Source: JAEVLT01 sp050496765
Lineage (GTDB): Bacteria > Bacillota > Bacilli > Bacillales > Cytobacillaceae
Length of the DNA stretch: 64,000 bases
Reading direction: 5' to 3'
Assembly: GCF_050496765.1 (NCBI RefSeq)
Contig: NZ_JBNWEO010000009.1
Location: 62,001 to 126,000, forward strand
Numbering within the stretch: the first letter of the stretch is position 1; every line of letters begins with the position of its first letter. The notes beneath the pieces are model-generated. The model was not told the origin of the DNA, did not search any database, and saw only the letters and a list, made by a program, of their open reading frames with translations. Shown here piece by piece: positions 41,639 to 51,160 of the stretch. Both the position numbers and the translations under genes were made by a program.

Positions 41639-43243
41639 CTCAAGTTTCGGACACGATAAATAAACCTCAACACTTGGTATTAAAGGGATAGTACCAATTA
41701 TATTATCGAGCTACGCTTGTATTAAGCAACGGCTTTTGCAAATAGTCAGGTAACTTGTTGAAAAACCGATCAAAAAATTCGTTGATTTGTTCGTCAGTTA
41801 GAAGGTATTCTTCTGCCATCGTGGAACCTACTAGTTCTAATATGGTCATCAATGCCTGCGTAAAACGAATATCTTCCATCTCATCACAGCACATATAGAA
41901 AAGTTGTCCAATGGTTCGAGGATCCTCTTCTTCCCGTACACTGAGTGACAACATCATATAACGCAGGAAAACGATGGTTGTATGCGCAGTCATAGAATCA
42001 TAGCTGCGGCATTGGAATTCCTTTGCCAAACGCAAATTGGATTTGACCACCTTGAAAAAGCACTCGATTTCCCAGCGCTTGCCATAGATTCTTACCGCAT
42101 CTTCTTCCGTATGTTCAAGGTTGGTTGTTAAAAGGGCAAGCCACTTTTTGGAACGGTTGCGATCACGAACAAATACAATTCGTGCCTGAATCTCATTACC
42201 GTTTTCGTCTTCATGACCAAGACCGACAACAATGTTTGCGAGGATTTTGGCTCGCCCACGTTTCTTGTGAACCTTCTTGTAAAGCTGGTTCAATGTGTAA
42301 GACTCCCCTTCATAGGTGTAGTGAATTTTTGGTGAGCGTTTGACCATGCAAACTGCATGCAGTGAGTAGTTTTTTACGATTTTTGATAGGATTGCTGGAT
42401 AGGCGAACCAACTGTCAAAAAGAACCGTTTTCGCACCAAGTTTACTTGGATTGATGGAATCAAGAAGATCGAACATCGTCTCAGTGCTCTTTTTCGTAGC
42501 CTCTAGACGTCTACGGTAGCCAACCGTGCGCTTATCGATATTTGAATCGATTTCCTGGTAACGGTTTTTATCATTTTTTGAACTCAACAATGAAAAAGCA
42601 AGCGGCATAAAAGAAGCACCATCTGCCCAGCCAAGCGTAAGCATACGGAATCCTTTGAAATACCTCCCAGTTGTGTGGTCCTTCACCTTGGCGAGCAATT
42701 CAACTGCTTTACTGCGATTGCGACTGAACAGAGAGTCATCAAATATGAGAACCCGATCGCGATTGTCAGAAGTTAACGGGAGTAGGAATTTCGCAACAAG
42801 GTACGAGCCAACGCTGGCTAGAAATTTACGCCAGTTGTATGTAGGATTTTTCAAGAGCTCATAGACAGTATCTTTTTCAAAATCCTTTGGAACACGGTCT
42901 GATTCAAGAGCTCTAGAAAAATTCATTCCATGAAGAACAAGTGCGAAAATAAATTGCACGATTTGACGCGGTGTAACCCCCTTTTCCTTGCGAATATTGG
43001 CTTGATGCAGGAAGGTTCCAATCTTTGCTTGTGTAAAAAACTGCAACATACGAGAATTAGGTTTTTCATTTCCATTAGAATTTGGTAAAATAGTAGCCAT
43101 AGAAAACATCCTTTCTTTGCGTTGGTTGGTTACCTACATTTTACCAAAGAATAGGGTGTTTTTTATGTTTTTTGAATTTATAATTTCGTTTATTTGTTTA
43201 TATATCAAGGGTTTGAGTATGTTTTTTTACTCCGAAACTTGAG
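41639..43243 (-). mobile_element. IS4-family insertion sequence (IS-a), intact, nested in IS-b
   Basis: Perfect 13-bp terminal inverted repeats CTCAAGTTTCGGA (41639-41651) and its complement (43231-43243), flanked by a 7-bp duplication TTACTAT (41632-41638 and 43244-43250). One intact transposase gene on the minus strand. Total 1605 bp. Intact ends, duplication and frame indicate recent insertion and possible activity. Confidence 0.92.
41703..43100 (-). CDS. IS4-family DDE transposase of IS-a
   Basis: An intact transposase of 465 residues with the DDE catalytic core: first Asp in VLIFDDSLFSRNRSKAVELL, second in TVLFDSWFAYPAIL, and the YREK-like glutamate motif in YGKRWEIECFFKVVKSNLRLA. The N-terminal 100 residues are the helical DNA-binding part. 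I start at the second in-frame ATG (complement ending 43100), 9 bases after AAAGG. It transcribes towards merA. Confidence 0.92.
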   Translation of the reverse strand: MATILPNSNGNEKPNSRMLQFFTQAKIGTFLHQANIRKEKGVTPRQIVQFIFALVLHGMNFSRALESDRVPKDFEKDTVYELLKNPTYNWRKFLASVGSYLVAKFLLPLTSDNRDRVLIFDDSLFSRNRSKAVELLAKVKDHTTGRYFKGFRMLTLGWADGASFMPLAFSLLSSKNDKNRYQEIDSNIDKRTVGYRRRLEATKKSTETMFDLLDSINPSKLGAKTVLFDSWFAYPAILSKIVKNYSLHAVCMVKRSPKIHYTYEGESYTLNQLYKKVHKKRGRAKILANIVVGLGHEDENGNEIQARIVFVRDRNRSKKWLALLTTNLEHTEEDAVRIYGKRWEIECFFKVVKSNLRLAKEFQCRSYDSMTAHTTIVFLRYMMLSLSVREEEDPRTIGQLFYMCCDEMEDIRFTQALMTILELVGSTMAEEYLLTDEQINEFFDRFFNKLPDYLQKPLLNTSVAR

Positions 43244-43359
43244 TTACTATTAAAAACATTTCAAATGTTCAATTTTGTTATTTCAAGCAAAGAAAAAGTC
43301 CTTTATAATGGATTAGCCAGGTGGTAACCCGTCCAAATCCACTAAAAAAGGACTCAAGC

Positions 43360-44459
43360 ATGGACAAGATTACACGAAAAACTTCATTTGGACAATGGTT
43401 TTCACCAATAAATCTTCAATTATTTGAAGAACAGGTGAAAACAATGAAATTAGATTACTATACGAAAAAATTAACGACGGAGTCGTTCCTAAAATTACTG
43501 CTCTTTGCTCAATTAGAAGAAGTCGAAAGCCTTCACGCGCTTGGTGATTGTCTTTTCGATGACCATCTGCAAAAGGAAATTGACCTTGATTCTATTAGTA
43601 TTGCTCAGTGGGCTTGAATCCAGATCTTTTCCAAAGGCTTTTTCTTGATTTAGTGTCACAAATTCATGTCAAAACGCATTACACGAAACTTGTAATGCCA
43701 TTAAAAATCATCGATTCAAGCACATTGCCACTCAATTTGACGAATCATAAGTGGGCAGAATTCCGCAAAACAAAAGCTGGGGTGAAGTTACATTTGCGCC
43801 TTGTGTTTATGGAAAGCGGAACCTCTTACCCTGAAAAAGCCGTTATAACAACGGCAAAAGAACATGACCGTGGACAGCTTGAAATCATGGTAGATGACAA
43901 AGAGTGCATGTATGTGTTCGACCGCGGTTACTTAGATTACGAACGTTTTGACCGCATGACTGACGAGGGCTTCTTTTTTCTTTCAAGGTTACGGAAAAAC
44001 GCTGTTATTCGGGAAGTATACAACTTTAAACTACCAGAACATTCTTCTGTCTTATCGGACCAAATGGTCCTGATTGGAACAACACAGAACCGTGCTGAAA
44101 ATTATTTTCGTCTAATCAAGGTCTTGGATACTAAAGGGAATGTACTCCATTTAATCACAAATCGTTTTGATTTGAGTGCCGAGGAAATCTCAGAAATGTA
44201 CAAATCACGCTGGTCCATTGAATTGTTCTTTAAATGGATCAAACAACATCTCAGCATCAAAAAGTTCTACGGACAGAGTGAATGGGCAATTCAAAACCAA
44301 GTATTCATAGCGCTTATTGTTTTTTGTCTACATGTTCTTGTGCAAATTGAAACAAAAAGCAAACGAAAAACCTTACAAATTAGCCGTTATTTAAGGGCCG
44401 CCATATGGAAACCAGCACATATCTGGCTTAGAAAGATTGAAGGTAAAGCCATTCCTTAA
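43360..44459 (+). pseudogene. Frameshifted IS4-family transposase of IS-b
   Basis: The first frame (DKITRKTSFGQWFSPINLQL to DLDSISIAQ) stops near 43617, and the rest continues in another frame from about 43608 (LNPDLFQRLFLDLVSQ, IIDSSTLPLNL, YVFDRGYLDYERFD, YKSRWSIELFFKWIKQHL to the end). The junction at AGTATTGCTCAGTGGGC also seems to lack a few codons found in relatives. DDE residues are all in the second part. The element can move only with help in trans. Confidence 0.85.
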
Positions 44460-44818
44460 TAAACAAATCGTCGTTGTCGCACATGTCTAATTGTAAATAA
44501 ATTTCCAAATGGATGGAACCACCTTTAACTAGGTATTTAACTTTTTGGCTCTAAATGGGTGAAATGATTAAACTGAAAATTCTAACACTATTTATACAAC
44601 ACTAGTGAATTTAAATGCGAAATTAAAACAGCCCTCGAAAGAATTCCGCCTTCACCAAAACCGAGCTTTCAAGTTGTACATATATAAACTTTCACTGGTT
44701 CTTTCCTTCCCTTCCAAAAAAAACATTCGGCAAGATTGTTCACGAATTTGTCACACAGTGAACCTGTCCTTTTCGCCCGCTCATCCATATGTAGAGGGTA
44801 GAAGGATGGTGCATTTAC

Positions 44819-45643
44819 ATGAATATTAAATCTGGCAAAAATGATCAATTTGAATCCTATTCACAATTTCAGACATTGAACGAATTTAATTGCCATTTTG
44901 AAATGTGGCTGGCTGAGAAAAAACAGGAGTTTTCCAAGGGAGAATTGATCGGGCTGAAACGGCTGGCTCGTTTTTCAGCAAAAATTCCTGGAGTCGCAAA
45001 TGCCAAAATTGGTACGATCTTAAAAGCGATTCATGAAGAATACCACAACAGCGGCATTTCCCGCTCCACTTTTAAGCGGATGGTGCAAAAATCGATCCAT
45101 TTCGGCATCCTAACCGTGTACGAAACTGAGCGAAAAAACGGCTCGCAATCGAGTAATTTGTACATTTTCAATCGCTTTCCTTCAAATGAACCACCAAAGG
45201 CAGAAAAAATGGACCACCATAAGGAAACCAGTAATCTTTCTGAAACTAACAATCAAAAGATAACTAAACGTCAACAAGAACCGGCTGAATTGAACCACAG
45301 CTTTGTCAGTGACCGCATACCGCAGCCTTTTGTTCAACTTGCAAAATACTTTTTCCCTGAAGCCAAAACAATCGAAGACATGTGGCATATGGTAAAAATC
45401 GCCGCTTATCGCAACAACAGCGAAACACAAACGGATCAGATACTTGATATTGCCATCCATTCCTTTCAGCAGCTGATCCGGAAAATGAAGTTCACCCATG
45501 CCGTCAAAAAACCGGTTGCCTATTTTTACGGAATTCTGAACAACCAGTTTGAGAGAGCTTATTACGAAGATTTATATGAAACCGGCTTTGGAGCGGGCTG
45601 TGGGGAATTGACATTTTCCTGGGTTCCAGGTTCCTCTTTTTAA
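44819..45643 (+). CDS. HTH-domain protein of unknown function
   Basis: Of 274 residues. Residues 40-125 look like a winged HTH (LKRLARFSAKIPGVANAKIGTILKAI, GISRSTFKRMVQKSIHFGILTVYE), followed by a polar linker and a second helical domain (VQLAKYFFPEAKTIEDMWHMVKIAAY, ending in NNQFERAYYEDLYETGFG). The plan resembles replication-initiator-like or DnaD-type accessory proteins of Bacillus plasmids and integrated elements, but I cannot name a family. AAGGATGG lies upstream of the ATG. It lies just beyond the IS pair. Confidence 0.6.
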   Translation: MNIKSGKNDQFESYSQFQTLNEFNCHFEMWLAEKKQEFSKGELIGLKRLARFSAKIPGVANAKIGTILKAIHEEYHNSGISRSTFKRMVQKSIHFGILTVYETERKNGSQSSNLYIFNRFPSNEPPKAEKMDHHKETSNLSETNNQKITKRQQEPAELNHSFVSDRIPQPFVQLAKYFFPEAKTIEDMWHMVKIAAYRNNSETQTDQILDIAIHSFQQLIRKMKFTHAVKKPVAYFYGILNNQFERAYYEDLYETGFGAGCGELTFSWVPGSSF

Positions 45644-46100
45644 AATGTCGATCATGATGGACATTGGATATGTGTGTTCATTTTAGTTGGGGGTTCCCTT
45701 TAATTTGGTGGGACAAGGTCCCTGTCCACTTGTCCCCTGTCAGGGAAAAGCTGATTAAATTTAGAAATTCAAAATTTACACCTGAAGAAACTCTTGATTT
45801 TATTTCTCAACTTGCATTAGAAACAGAGATACAAGGCAAAAACGAATTTCCTCTTTATTTTTGTAAAAGAGGAAATTCGTTTTTTATTTGTCGCCTGTAT
45901 ATTACGAATACATCAGGTCTTTCATAGTTAGAGATTTCTCCCCACTGAATTATTCCGGAAACACTTATTTTCATTTTGGGCTCTCATTTGTTTTGGTTAA
46001 AATTGCAAACATACGTTCTATAATATATAATAAAAAAGTAGACAATAATAGAACGAAGCTTCATTAAAAAAACATACATAAACAGGAGTGATAATACATT
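45644..46100. other. Intergenic region with GGGACA repeat and a strong terminator
   Basis: GGTGGGACAAGGTCCCTGTC (from 45708) with CTTGTCCCCTGTC is a short inverted repeat of a kind common between Bacillus genes. A frame through 45740-45840 (KFTPEETLDFISQLALETEI) may be the 3' remnant of a gene, but it has no proper start. Confidence 0.45.
45841..45887 (+). terminator. Strong Rho-independent terminator
   Basis: A perfect 16-bp stem AACGAATTTCCTCTTT / AAAGAGGAAATTCGTT, then TTTTTATTT. Confidence 0.85.
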
Positions 46101-46526
46101 ATGGCAGTACAAGTAATCCCCTATTTAATGATGAATGGAAATGCCAAAGAAGCCATCGGATTTTACGGAAAGGTCTTAGATGCCCAAGTTCTTTTTCTTC
46201 AAACTTTTGGGGAGATGCCTGAAAATCCCGAATTTCCGTTACCTGCTGAAGCAAAGGATCGAGTGTCGCACGCAACTATCCAAGTAGGTGAATCGGTTAT
46301 CATGTTTTCGGACATTTTTCCAGGACAGCCCCACCAAAGCGGCAGTCAAGTAACGATTTGCATTTCCACGACTGACAAAGATAAAGCAAAAAATATATTT
46401 GAAGGCTTGCAGCAGAACGGCCAAATAAGGATGCCGCTGCAGGAAACCTTTTTCAGTCCTGCTTATGGTATTGTCACGGACAAATTCGGGGTTACCTTCC
46501 AGATTCATACAGAAGAAGATAAATAA
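46101..46526 (+). CDS. VOC-family protein (PhnB/YjdN-like)
   Basis: Of 141 residues, with a vicinal-oxygen-chelate fold: VIPYLMMNGNAKEAIGFYGKVLDAQVLF, SHATIQVGESVIMFSD, and the C-terminal FSPAYGIVTDKFGVTFQIH. PhnB-type members are metalloenzyme-like homologues of bleomycin-resistance proteins, usually of unknown activity. CAGGAGTGATAATACATT precedes the ATG. Monocistronic. Confidence 0.85.
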   Translation: MAVQVIPYLMMNGNAKEAIGFYGKVLDAQVLFLQTFGEMPENPEFPLPAEAKDRVSHATIQVGESVIMFSDIFPGQPHQSGSQVTICISTTDKDKAKNIFEGLQQNGQIRMPLQETFFSPAYGIVTDKFGVTFQIHTEEDK

Positions 46527-46659
46527 TGGATTCCGTTCAATTTGCAGCGTCTCAGTGGCTGCGAAGGATCATCTTTCAAAGGAATTGGCCGCTAATTAGT
46601 AAATAGAAATAGAGATTTTCCCGCTCGAACAGTATAATCAGGGTTGGGAGTTGAGATTC

Positions 46660-47820
46660 ATGAATAAAAAAGATATTGCGAATATACGCAAGCAATTTAA
46701 GCTAGATAACCATCTGATGAACATCAAAGAAATCTTCAATGTCTATGTTCAAAAAGAATCAGGCGAGATTTACCATCATGTCAGCCAGGCATTTCAAATG
46801 CTGGAACAGGAAGCACAAGAACTATTTTTGGCAAATTTCAAAAAGGTCTTAACTGGCGCTCTCGATGCCAAACTGTTTGAGCTGAGATTTAAGCGGGATG
46901 TGGAAGACAGCACCCAGATGATCCTTTTTGACGGATTGCAGGCAGCCACAGCGGAAGACTGGAAAGAATACATGCTTGAAATTGTTGCTAAACTGTTTGC
47001 CCATACGGTTTATGAATTCGATACAATGGTGACGTTTATCCGGGGAGAATATCGGAAACCGGTTCGGAAACGGGATTCGGAAGCCGAAGAAGGCGCGGAT
47101 GACGAGGTATATTCCAATCCATTTATCCTTTGCAGCCTGAATAAAACGGATCAGCCAAAAAAAGCTCTGATGTTTGATTATGTAGAGAAAGAATTTAAAT
47201 CGTACAATGTCTTTGATCCGATTATTAATTTAGACTCTCCCATGCTGGGCTTTTTGTTTCCTGCGTTTAATGATAATGCTGCCGATGTGAATCATATTCT
47301 TTATTGTGCCGGAAAAGCAAATCAGCCGGATGGAGGTTTTATTGAAGAAATTCTTACTTGTGAAGAAATTATAACGGCTCAGGAAGACAAGGAAAGTTTC
47401 GAGCAAATCTTAAAAGAAGTGATGGGAGATGCAGTACCTGCAAGTGTGATTTCCAATGTCTATGAGGAAATTGATAAACTCGTTCAAGAAAATGAGGAGA
47501 ATGAAGAAAGTGAAGCTCCTACATTGGATTATCGGGATGTCGAACGCATCTTAACGGTAAGCGGGATCGAAAATGTAGAACCTGCCAAAGTGGAGCATGC
47601 TTTTAAGGCGGTTGTTGATGACGAAAAACATGAATTCAAAGCAAACAGCTTAATTCCGAAAACGATCAAAATCAAAACAAAAGCGGCCGATGTATCCATC
47701 GATCCAAAGGAATTGAAATATGTAAAATATATTACATACCAAGGAAAACGCTGCCTATTGCTGGAGGTTGATGAAGAGATAGTTTTCGAAGGATTTCGGC
47801 TGGAAACGGAGACACTCTGA
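46660..47820 (+). CDS. DUF4317 family protein
   Basis: A 386-residue soluble protein beginning NKKDIANIRKQFKLDNHLM, typical of DUF4317 proteins of Bacillales and Clostridia. An acidic low-complexity segment (EENEESEAP) lies near residue 285. ATG 46660 is preferred to an in-frame TTG at 46651, because GGGAG lies 10 bases before it. No function is known. It stands alone. Confidence 0.75.
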   Translation: MNKKDIANIRKQFKLDNHLMNIKEIFNVYVQKESGEIYHHVSQAFQMLEQEAQELFLANFKKVLTGALDAKLFELRFKRDVEDSTQMILFDGLQAATAEDWKEYMLEIVAKLFAHTVYEFDTMVTFIRGEYRKPVRKRDSEAEEGADDEVYSNPFILCSLNKTDQPKKALMFDYVEKEFKSYNVFDPIINLDSPMLGFLFPAFNDNAADVNHILYCAGKANQPDGGFIEEILTCEEIITAQEDKESFEQILKEVMGDAVPASVISNVYEEIDKLVQENEENEESEAPTLDYRDVERILTVSGIENVEPAKVEHAFKAVVDDEKHEFKANSLIPKTIKIKTKAADVSIDPKELKYVKYITYQGKRCLLLEVDEEIVFEGFRLETETL

Positions 47821-48080
47821 GAATTTTGCGGTGTAGTTACTAGGTTTTAGCTTTGTGGATCAGCTTATAAAAATGCGATGGGTAAATTTTTGAGCTGGAG
47901 CAGCGAGCGGGATACAAATTTCTTTTTCACCCCCTTCTCCAACAAATGGTTCATTTGGCCGCATTCCTAAAAAAATTAAATTTCATGGTCATCTTCCGGC
48001 ACAACGGGTATAGTAATAAAATGGCGACAGCCCATGATAGGGAAAAAGAAATTCAAGATTAAAACAGAAAAGGGGATTCG

Positions 48081-49544
48081 ATGACGAAAACAAGAGATGG
48101 TTGGAATTTTGACAATAGTTATGCGCGCCTTCCGGAGGCCTTTTTCACCTTGCAAAATCCAACTCCGGTTTCCGCTCCGAAACTGGTATTTTTCAATGAC
48201 TCTCTTGCGGCATCCCTGGGATTGGCCGCCGGGGAGTTGAAAAGCGAAGAAGGTGCAGCAGTGTTTGCGGGCAACCGGATTCCTGAAGGAGCGTCCCCGC
48301 TGGCACAAGCGTATGCAGGCCACCAGTTTGGCTACTTTACCATGCTAGGAGACGGCCGGGCCATTCTTCTTGGGGAGCAGATCACTCCAGATAGCGATCG
48401 TTTTGATATTCAACTAAAAGGAGGTGGCAGAACGCCTTATTCCCGCGGAGGTGATGGCAGGGCGGCTTTAGGGCCAATGCTTCGGGAATACCTTATAAGT
48501 GAAGCAATGCATGCACTCGGGATCCCGACAACCCGCAGCCTCGCAGTTGTTACAACCGGCGAGCAGGTCATCCGGGAAACGATGCTGCCGGGGGCAATCC
48601 TAACTCGTGTGGCGGCAAGCCATATTCGTGTCGGCACTTTTCAATATGCTGCAGGTAGGGGAAATGTAGAGGATTTGCGTACTTTGGCTAATTATACGAT
48701 CAAGCGTCATTATCCCGATTGTTCAGAGCATGAAAATCCTTATCTGGCACTGCTAAGGAAAACGATTCAACATCAGGCGGCTTTGGTTGCAAAATGGCAG
48801 CTTGTCGGCTTTGTCCATGGGGTAATGAATACCGATAACATGACGATAAGCGGGGAAACGATCGATTATGGGCCGTGCGCTTTTATGGACACGTATGATC
48901 CAGCGACTGTTTTTAGCTCAATTGATACGGAGGGACGCTATGCCTATGGTAACCAACCGTACATCGCCGGTTGGAATCTTGCCCGCTTTGCTGAAAGTTT
49001 GCTGCCGCTTTTACACGAAAATCAAAAAAAGGCAGTAGAGATGGCTCAGGAAGAGATTTCCGGTTTTATGGGGCTGTACGAAAACCATTGGCTGGCAGGA
49101 ATGAGAGCGAAACTCGGGATATTCAATGCGGAGGATGAAGACCGTACCCTAATTGAAGGCTTGCTCGCGTTGATGCATCAGTATCAAGCGGATTACACGA
49201 ATACTTTTCGGGCATTAACGCTTCATGAATCAGTCGACTCCCCTCTGGCAGAAACAGCAGAATTTTCCGATTGGCTTAAGCGCTGGCACGCCAGACTAGA
49301 ACGGCAGCAAGAAACGAAAATTTCTGTTCAGCAACTGATGCGCCGCAGTAATCCCGCCGTGATTCCGCGAAATCACCAGGTGGAAGAGGCGCTTAATGCG
49401 GCAGTGGACCGTGGAGATTACAATTCGATGAATCGGCTTCTAAGTATCCTAGCGAATCCGTTTGCATACAGTACAGAACAGACGGAGTATTGCATGTTGC
49501 CGCCACAATCAAACCGGCCGTACCGAACTTTTTGCGGTACATAA
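48081..49544 (+). CDS. SelO/YdiU family protein adenylyltransferase
   Basis: A pseudokinase-fold enzyme that transfers AMP from ATP to Ser/Thr/Tyr of target proteins (established for SelO), with a role in redox homeostasis. The 487 residues show QAYAGHQFGYFTMLGDGRA, QLKGGGRTPYSRGGDGRAALG, REYLISEAMHALGIPTTRSL, and the active-site GFVHGVMNTDNM with TIDYGPCAFMD. The C-terminus ends FCGT, without a selenocysteine, as usual in bacteria. AAAAGGGGA precedes the ATG. Monocistronic. Confidence 0.92.
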   Translation: MTKTRDGWNFDNSYARLPEAFFTLQNPTPVSAPKLVFFNDSLAASLGLAAGELKSEEGAAVFAGNRIPEGASPLAQAYAGHQFGYFTMLGDGRAILLGEQITPDSDRFDIQLKGGGRTPYSRGGDGRAALGPMLREYLISEAMHALGIPTTRSLAVVTTGEQVIRETMLPGAILTRVAASHIRVGTFQYAAGRGNVEDLRTLANYTIKRHYPDCSEHENPYLALLRKTIQHQAALVAKWQLVGFVHGVMNTDNMTISGETIDYGPCAFMDTYDPATVFSSIDTEGRYAYGNQPYIAGWNLARFAESLLPLLHENQKKAVEMAQEEISGFMGLYENHWLAGMRAKLGIFNAEDEDRTLIEGLLALMHQYQADYTNTFRALTLHESVDSPLAETAEFSDWLKRWHARLERQQETKISVQQLMRRSNPAVIPRNHQVEEALNAAVDRGDYNSMNRLLSILANPFAYSTEQTEYCMLPPQSNRPYRTFCGT

Positions 49545-49903
49545 GGAATTCTAGACGGCGCATTAGCAACGGGGAATTTTCCTTCTTAATTTTAACATGC
49601 AGTTGCCCCCATCTCGGCTGCCCCTAGGCATAGGTGGGGGAACTGACCAGAACAATTGAGGAAGATGAATCCCCGACAGATGGTAGTTTCGCTTTATCGA
49701 TAATAGGTGGAGCACTTTCGGCCATAGAGGGTCGGTCGCAAATAAAACTTCGGTGTTTTACTTCCCCCAACCTTCAGAAAAAGTTAACAAAAAGGTCATA
49801 AAAATGCTAGAAAAGTAGATTGATTTTTTTGAACGAGTAAGTTTTAATAAAGTTGTTGATAGCCTCTCGTATTCTCCTAAATTCCCCGAAAGGATGGACC
49901 CAC
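49545..49903. other. Intergenic region with a hairpin and start of the duplicated segment
   Basis: CCCCCATCT (49606-49614) pairs with AGGTGGGGG (49632-49640); no T run follows. From about 49815 the sequence is repeated at about 51075 (the duplicated nuclease locus). No gene is seen. Confidence 0.5.
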
Positions 49904-50866
49904 ATGACAAAAGAATATCTTGATTTAAAAATGGATTTTATGTTTAAACAATTGTTTGGAGATCCACGCCGTAAGTCGATTACCATTGCCTTCTTAAATG
50001 ATTTGCTTCACCGAAAAGACAATGACCGGATTGCAGATGTTGAATATGAAAATACCGAACTCATTAAAGAGGCCCTTGATGGAAAAACGAGCAGATTGGA
50101 CGTCCTTGTGCACACCTCCAATGGTGAGAGAATCAATATTGAGATTCAATTGTCCCATCAGCATGACATGCCAGAACGAGTGCTTTACTACTGGTCCAAG
50201 TTGTTTTCTGCATCCTTAGCAAGTGGTGAAGATTATCAACTACTGCCCCCCACGATCATGATCAACATAGTAAATTACCCGCTTTTTCCTCACGAAACCG
50301 ATAGCTTTCATACTGTTTTTCACATAAAAGAAGATACTGAACATTTTAGTTGGAGCCCCCACCTTGAATTCCATGCGATCGATCTGTCACAATTTATGGT
50401 AAAATGGAAAAAATACAAACGAGAAATGAAGCAGAATCCGCCGAAAGAATTACCGTGGTTGATGATGCTCTCAGCAGCCAATTATCAAAAGAAAGTCCTT
50501 GACGAAGAGATTATTCAGGAATTGGAGGTCTTGGCAATGAATGAACAGGAAATTCGAGAAGCCCTAGTCGAGTGGGAGAATTTAAGCGCAAATAAGGAAA
50601 ATAAGGAACTATACGAAGCCAGGCTGAAGTTTTTGCGAGATCAATTATCAAACATACGAGGAGAACGCCGGGAAGGGATAAAAGAAGGGATTAAAAAAGG
50701 AATAAAGCAAGGAATTGAACAAGGAATAAAGCAAGGATTAGAACAGGGAAAAGAAAAAGAGAGAAAGGAAATCATTCGAAAAATGCTGCAAAAAGGGATG
50801 GATGTTGGAACGATCGCCAATATTCTTGATTGCAGCAGGGAAGAGGTTGAACAATATCAAGATTAG
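49904..50866 (+). CDS. Rpn/PD-(D/E)XK family putative transposase-nuclease, copy 1
   Basis: Of 320 residues. The N-terminal part is a PDDEXK_2 nuclease: LDLKMDFMFKQLFGDPRRKS, then RLDVLVHTSNGERINIEIQL, giving the D...E-x-Q/K motif. A middle helical part follows and then a run of GIKQ-like tetrapeptides (about seven units, GIKEGIKKGIKQGIEQGIKQ), before a C-terminal HTH-like tail (KMLQKGMDVGTIANILDC). Rpn proteins are recombination-promoting DNases; whether this acts on its own DNA is unknown. AAAGGATGG precedes the ATG. A near-identical copy follows 1.26 kb downstream. Confidence 0.85.
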   Translation: MTKEYLDLKMDFMFKQLFGDPRRKSITIAFLNDLLHRKDNDRIADVEYENTELIKEALDGKTSRLDVLVHTSNGERINIEIQLSHQHDMPERVLYYWSKLFSASLASGEDYQLLPPTIMINIVNYPLFPHETDSFHTVFHIKEDTEHFSWSPHLEFHAIDLSQFMVKWKKYKREMKQNPPKELPWLMMLSAANYQKKVLDEEIIQELEVLAMNEQEIREALVEWENLSANKENKELYEARLKFLRDQLSNIRGERREGIKEGIKKGIKQGIEQGIKQGLEQGKEKERKEIIRKMLQKGMDVGTIANILDCSREEVEQYQD

Positions 50867-51160
50867 TGGAAATGGAAGTTATTTCATTGTCTCCACATGG
50901 CATATTAATCTATAATCACTATTCATGCCATGTGGAATTTGAAATAGTTTATATCATCACTGCAATGTCAACAAGTAGATTTATTTTTCAAGAACGTAAA
51001 GAATGGAGCATCCTTTAACTTTTTCAATTAATTTCCTTGCATTTCTTGAATTCACAGTGAAGAGCATTAGATAAAAAGATTGATTTTTTTAAATGATAAG
51101 TTTTATAAGTTGTTGATAGCCTCTCGTATTCTCCTAAATTCCCCGAAAGGATGGACCCAC

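Larger units (their letters stand above)
41608..44607 (+). mobile_element. IS4-type insertion sequence (IS-b), itself carrying a nested IS
   Basis: Left end CACTAGTATTGTAT at 41608 and right end ATACAACACTAGTG ending at 44607 are imperfect inverted repeats. They are flanked by the same 9-bp sequence, AATTTAAAT (41599-41607 and 44608-44616), a target-site duplication. It contains a broken transposase gene (43360-44459). Removing the nested IS (41639-43243) and one copy of its duplication leaves 1388 bp, a normal length for an IS4-family element. Confidence 0.85.

Noticed and set aside
41703..44459. A composite transposon carrying mer between two ISs
   Set aside because: The two elements are different and nested on one side of mer. 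No copy of either lies on the other side within the window.
45664..45927. Frame of 87 codons downstream of the HTH gene
   Set aside because: It begins in a GGGACA-type intergenic repeat and ends by reading through a perfect terminator stem. Only the middle part looks coding, perhaps a remnant.
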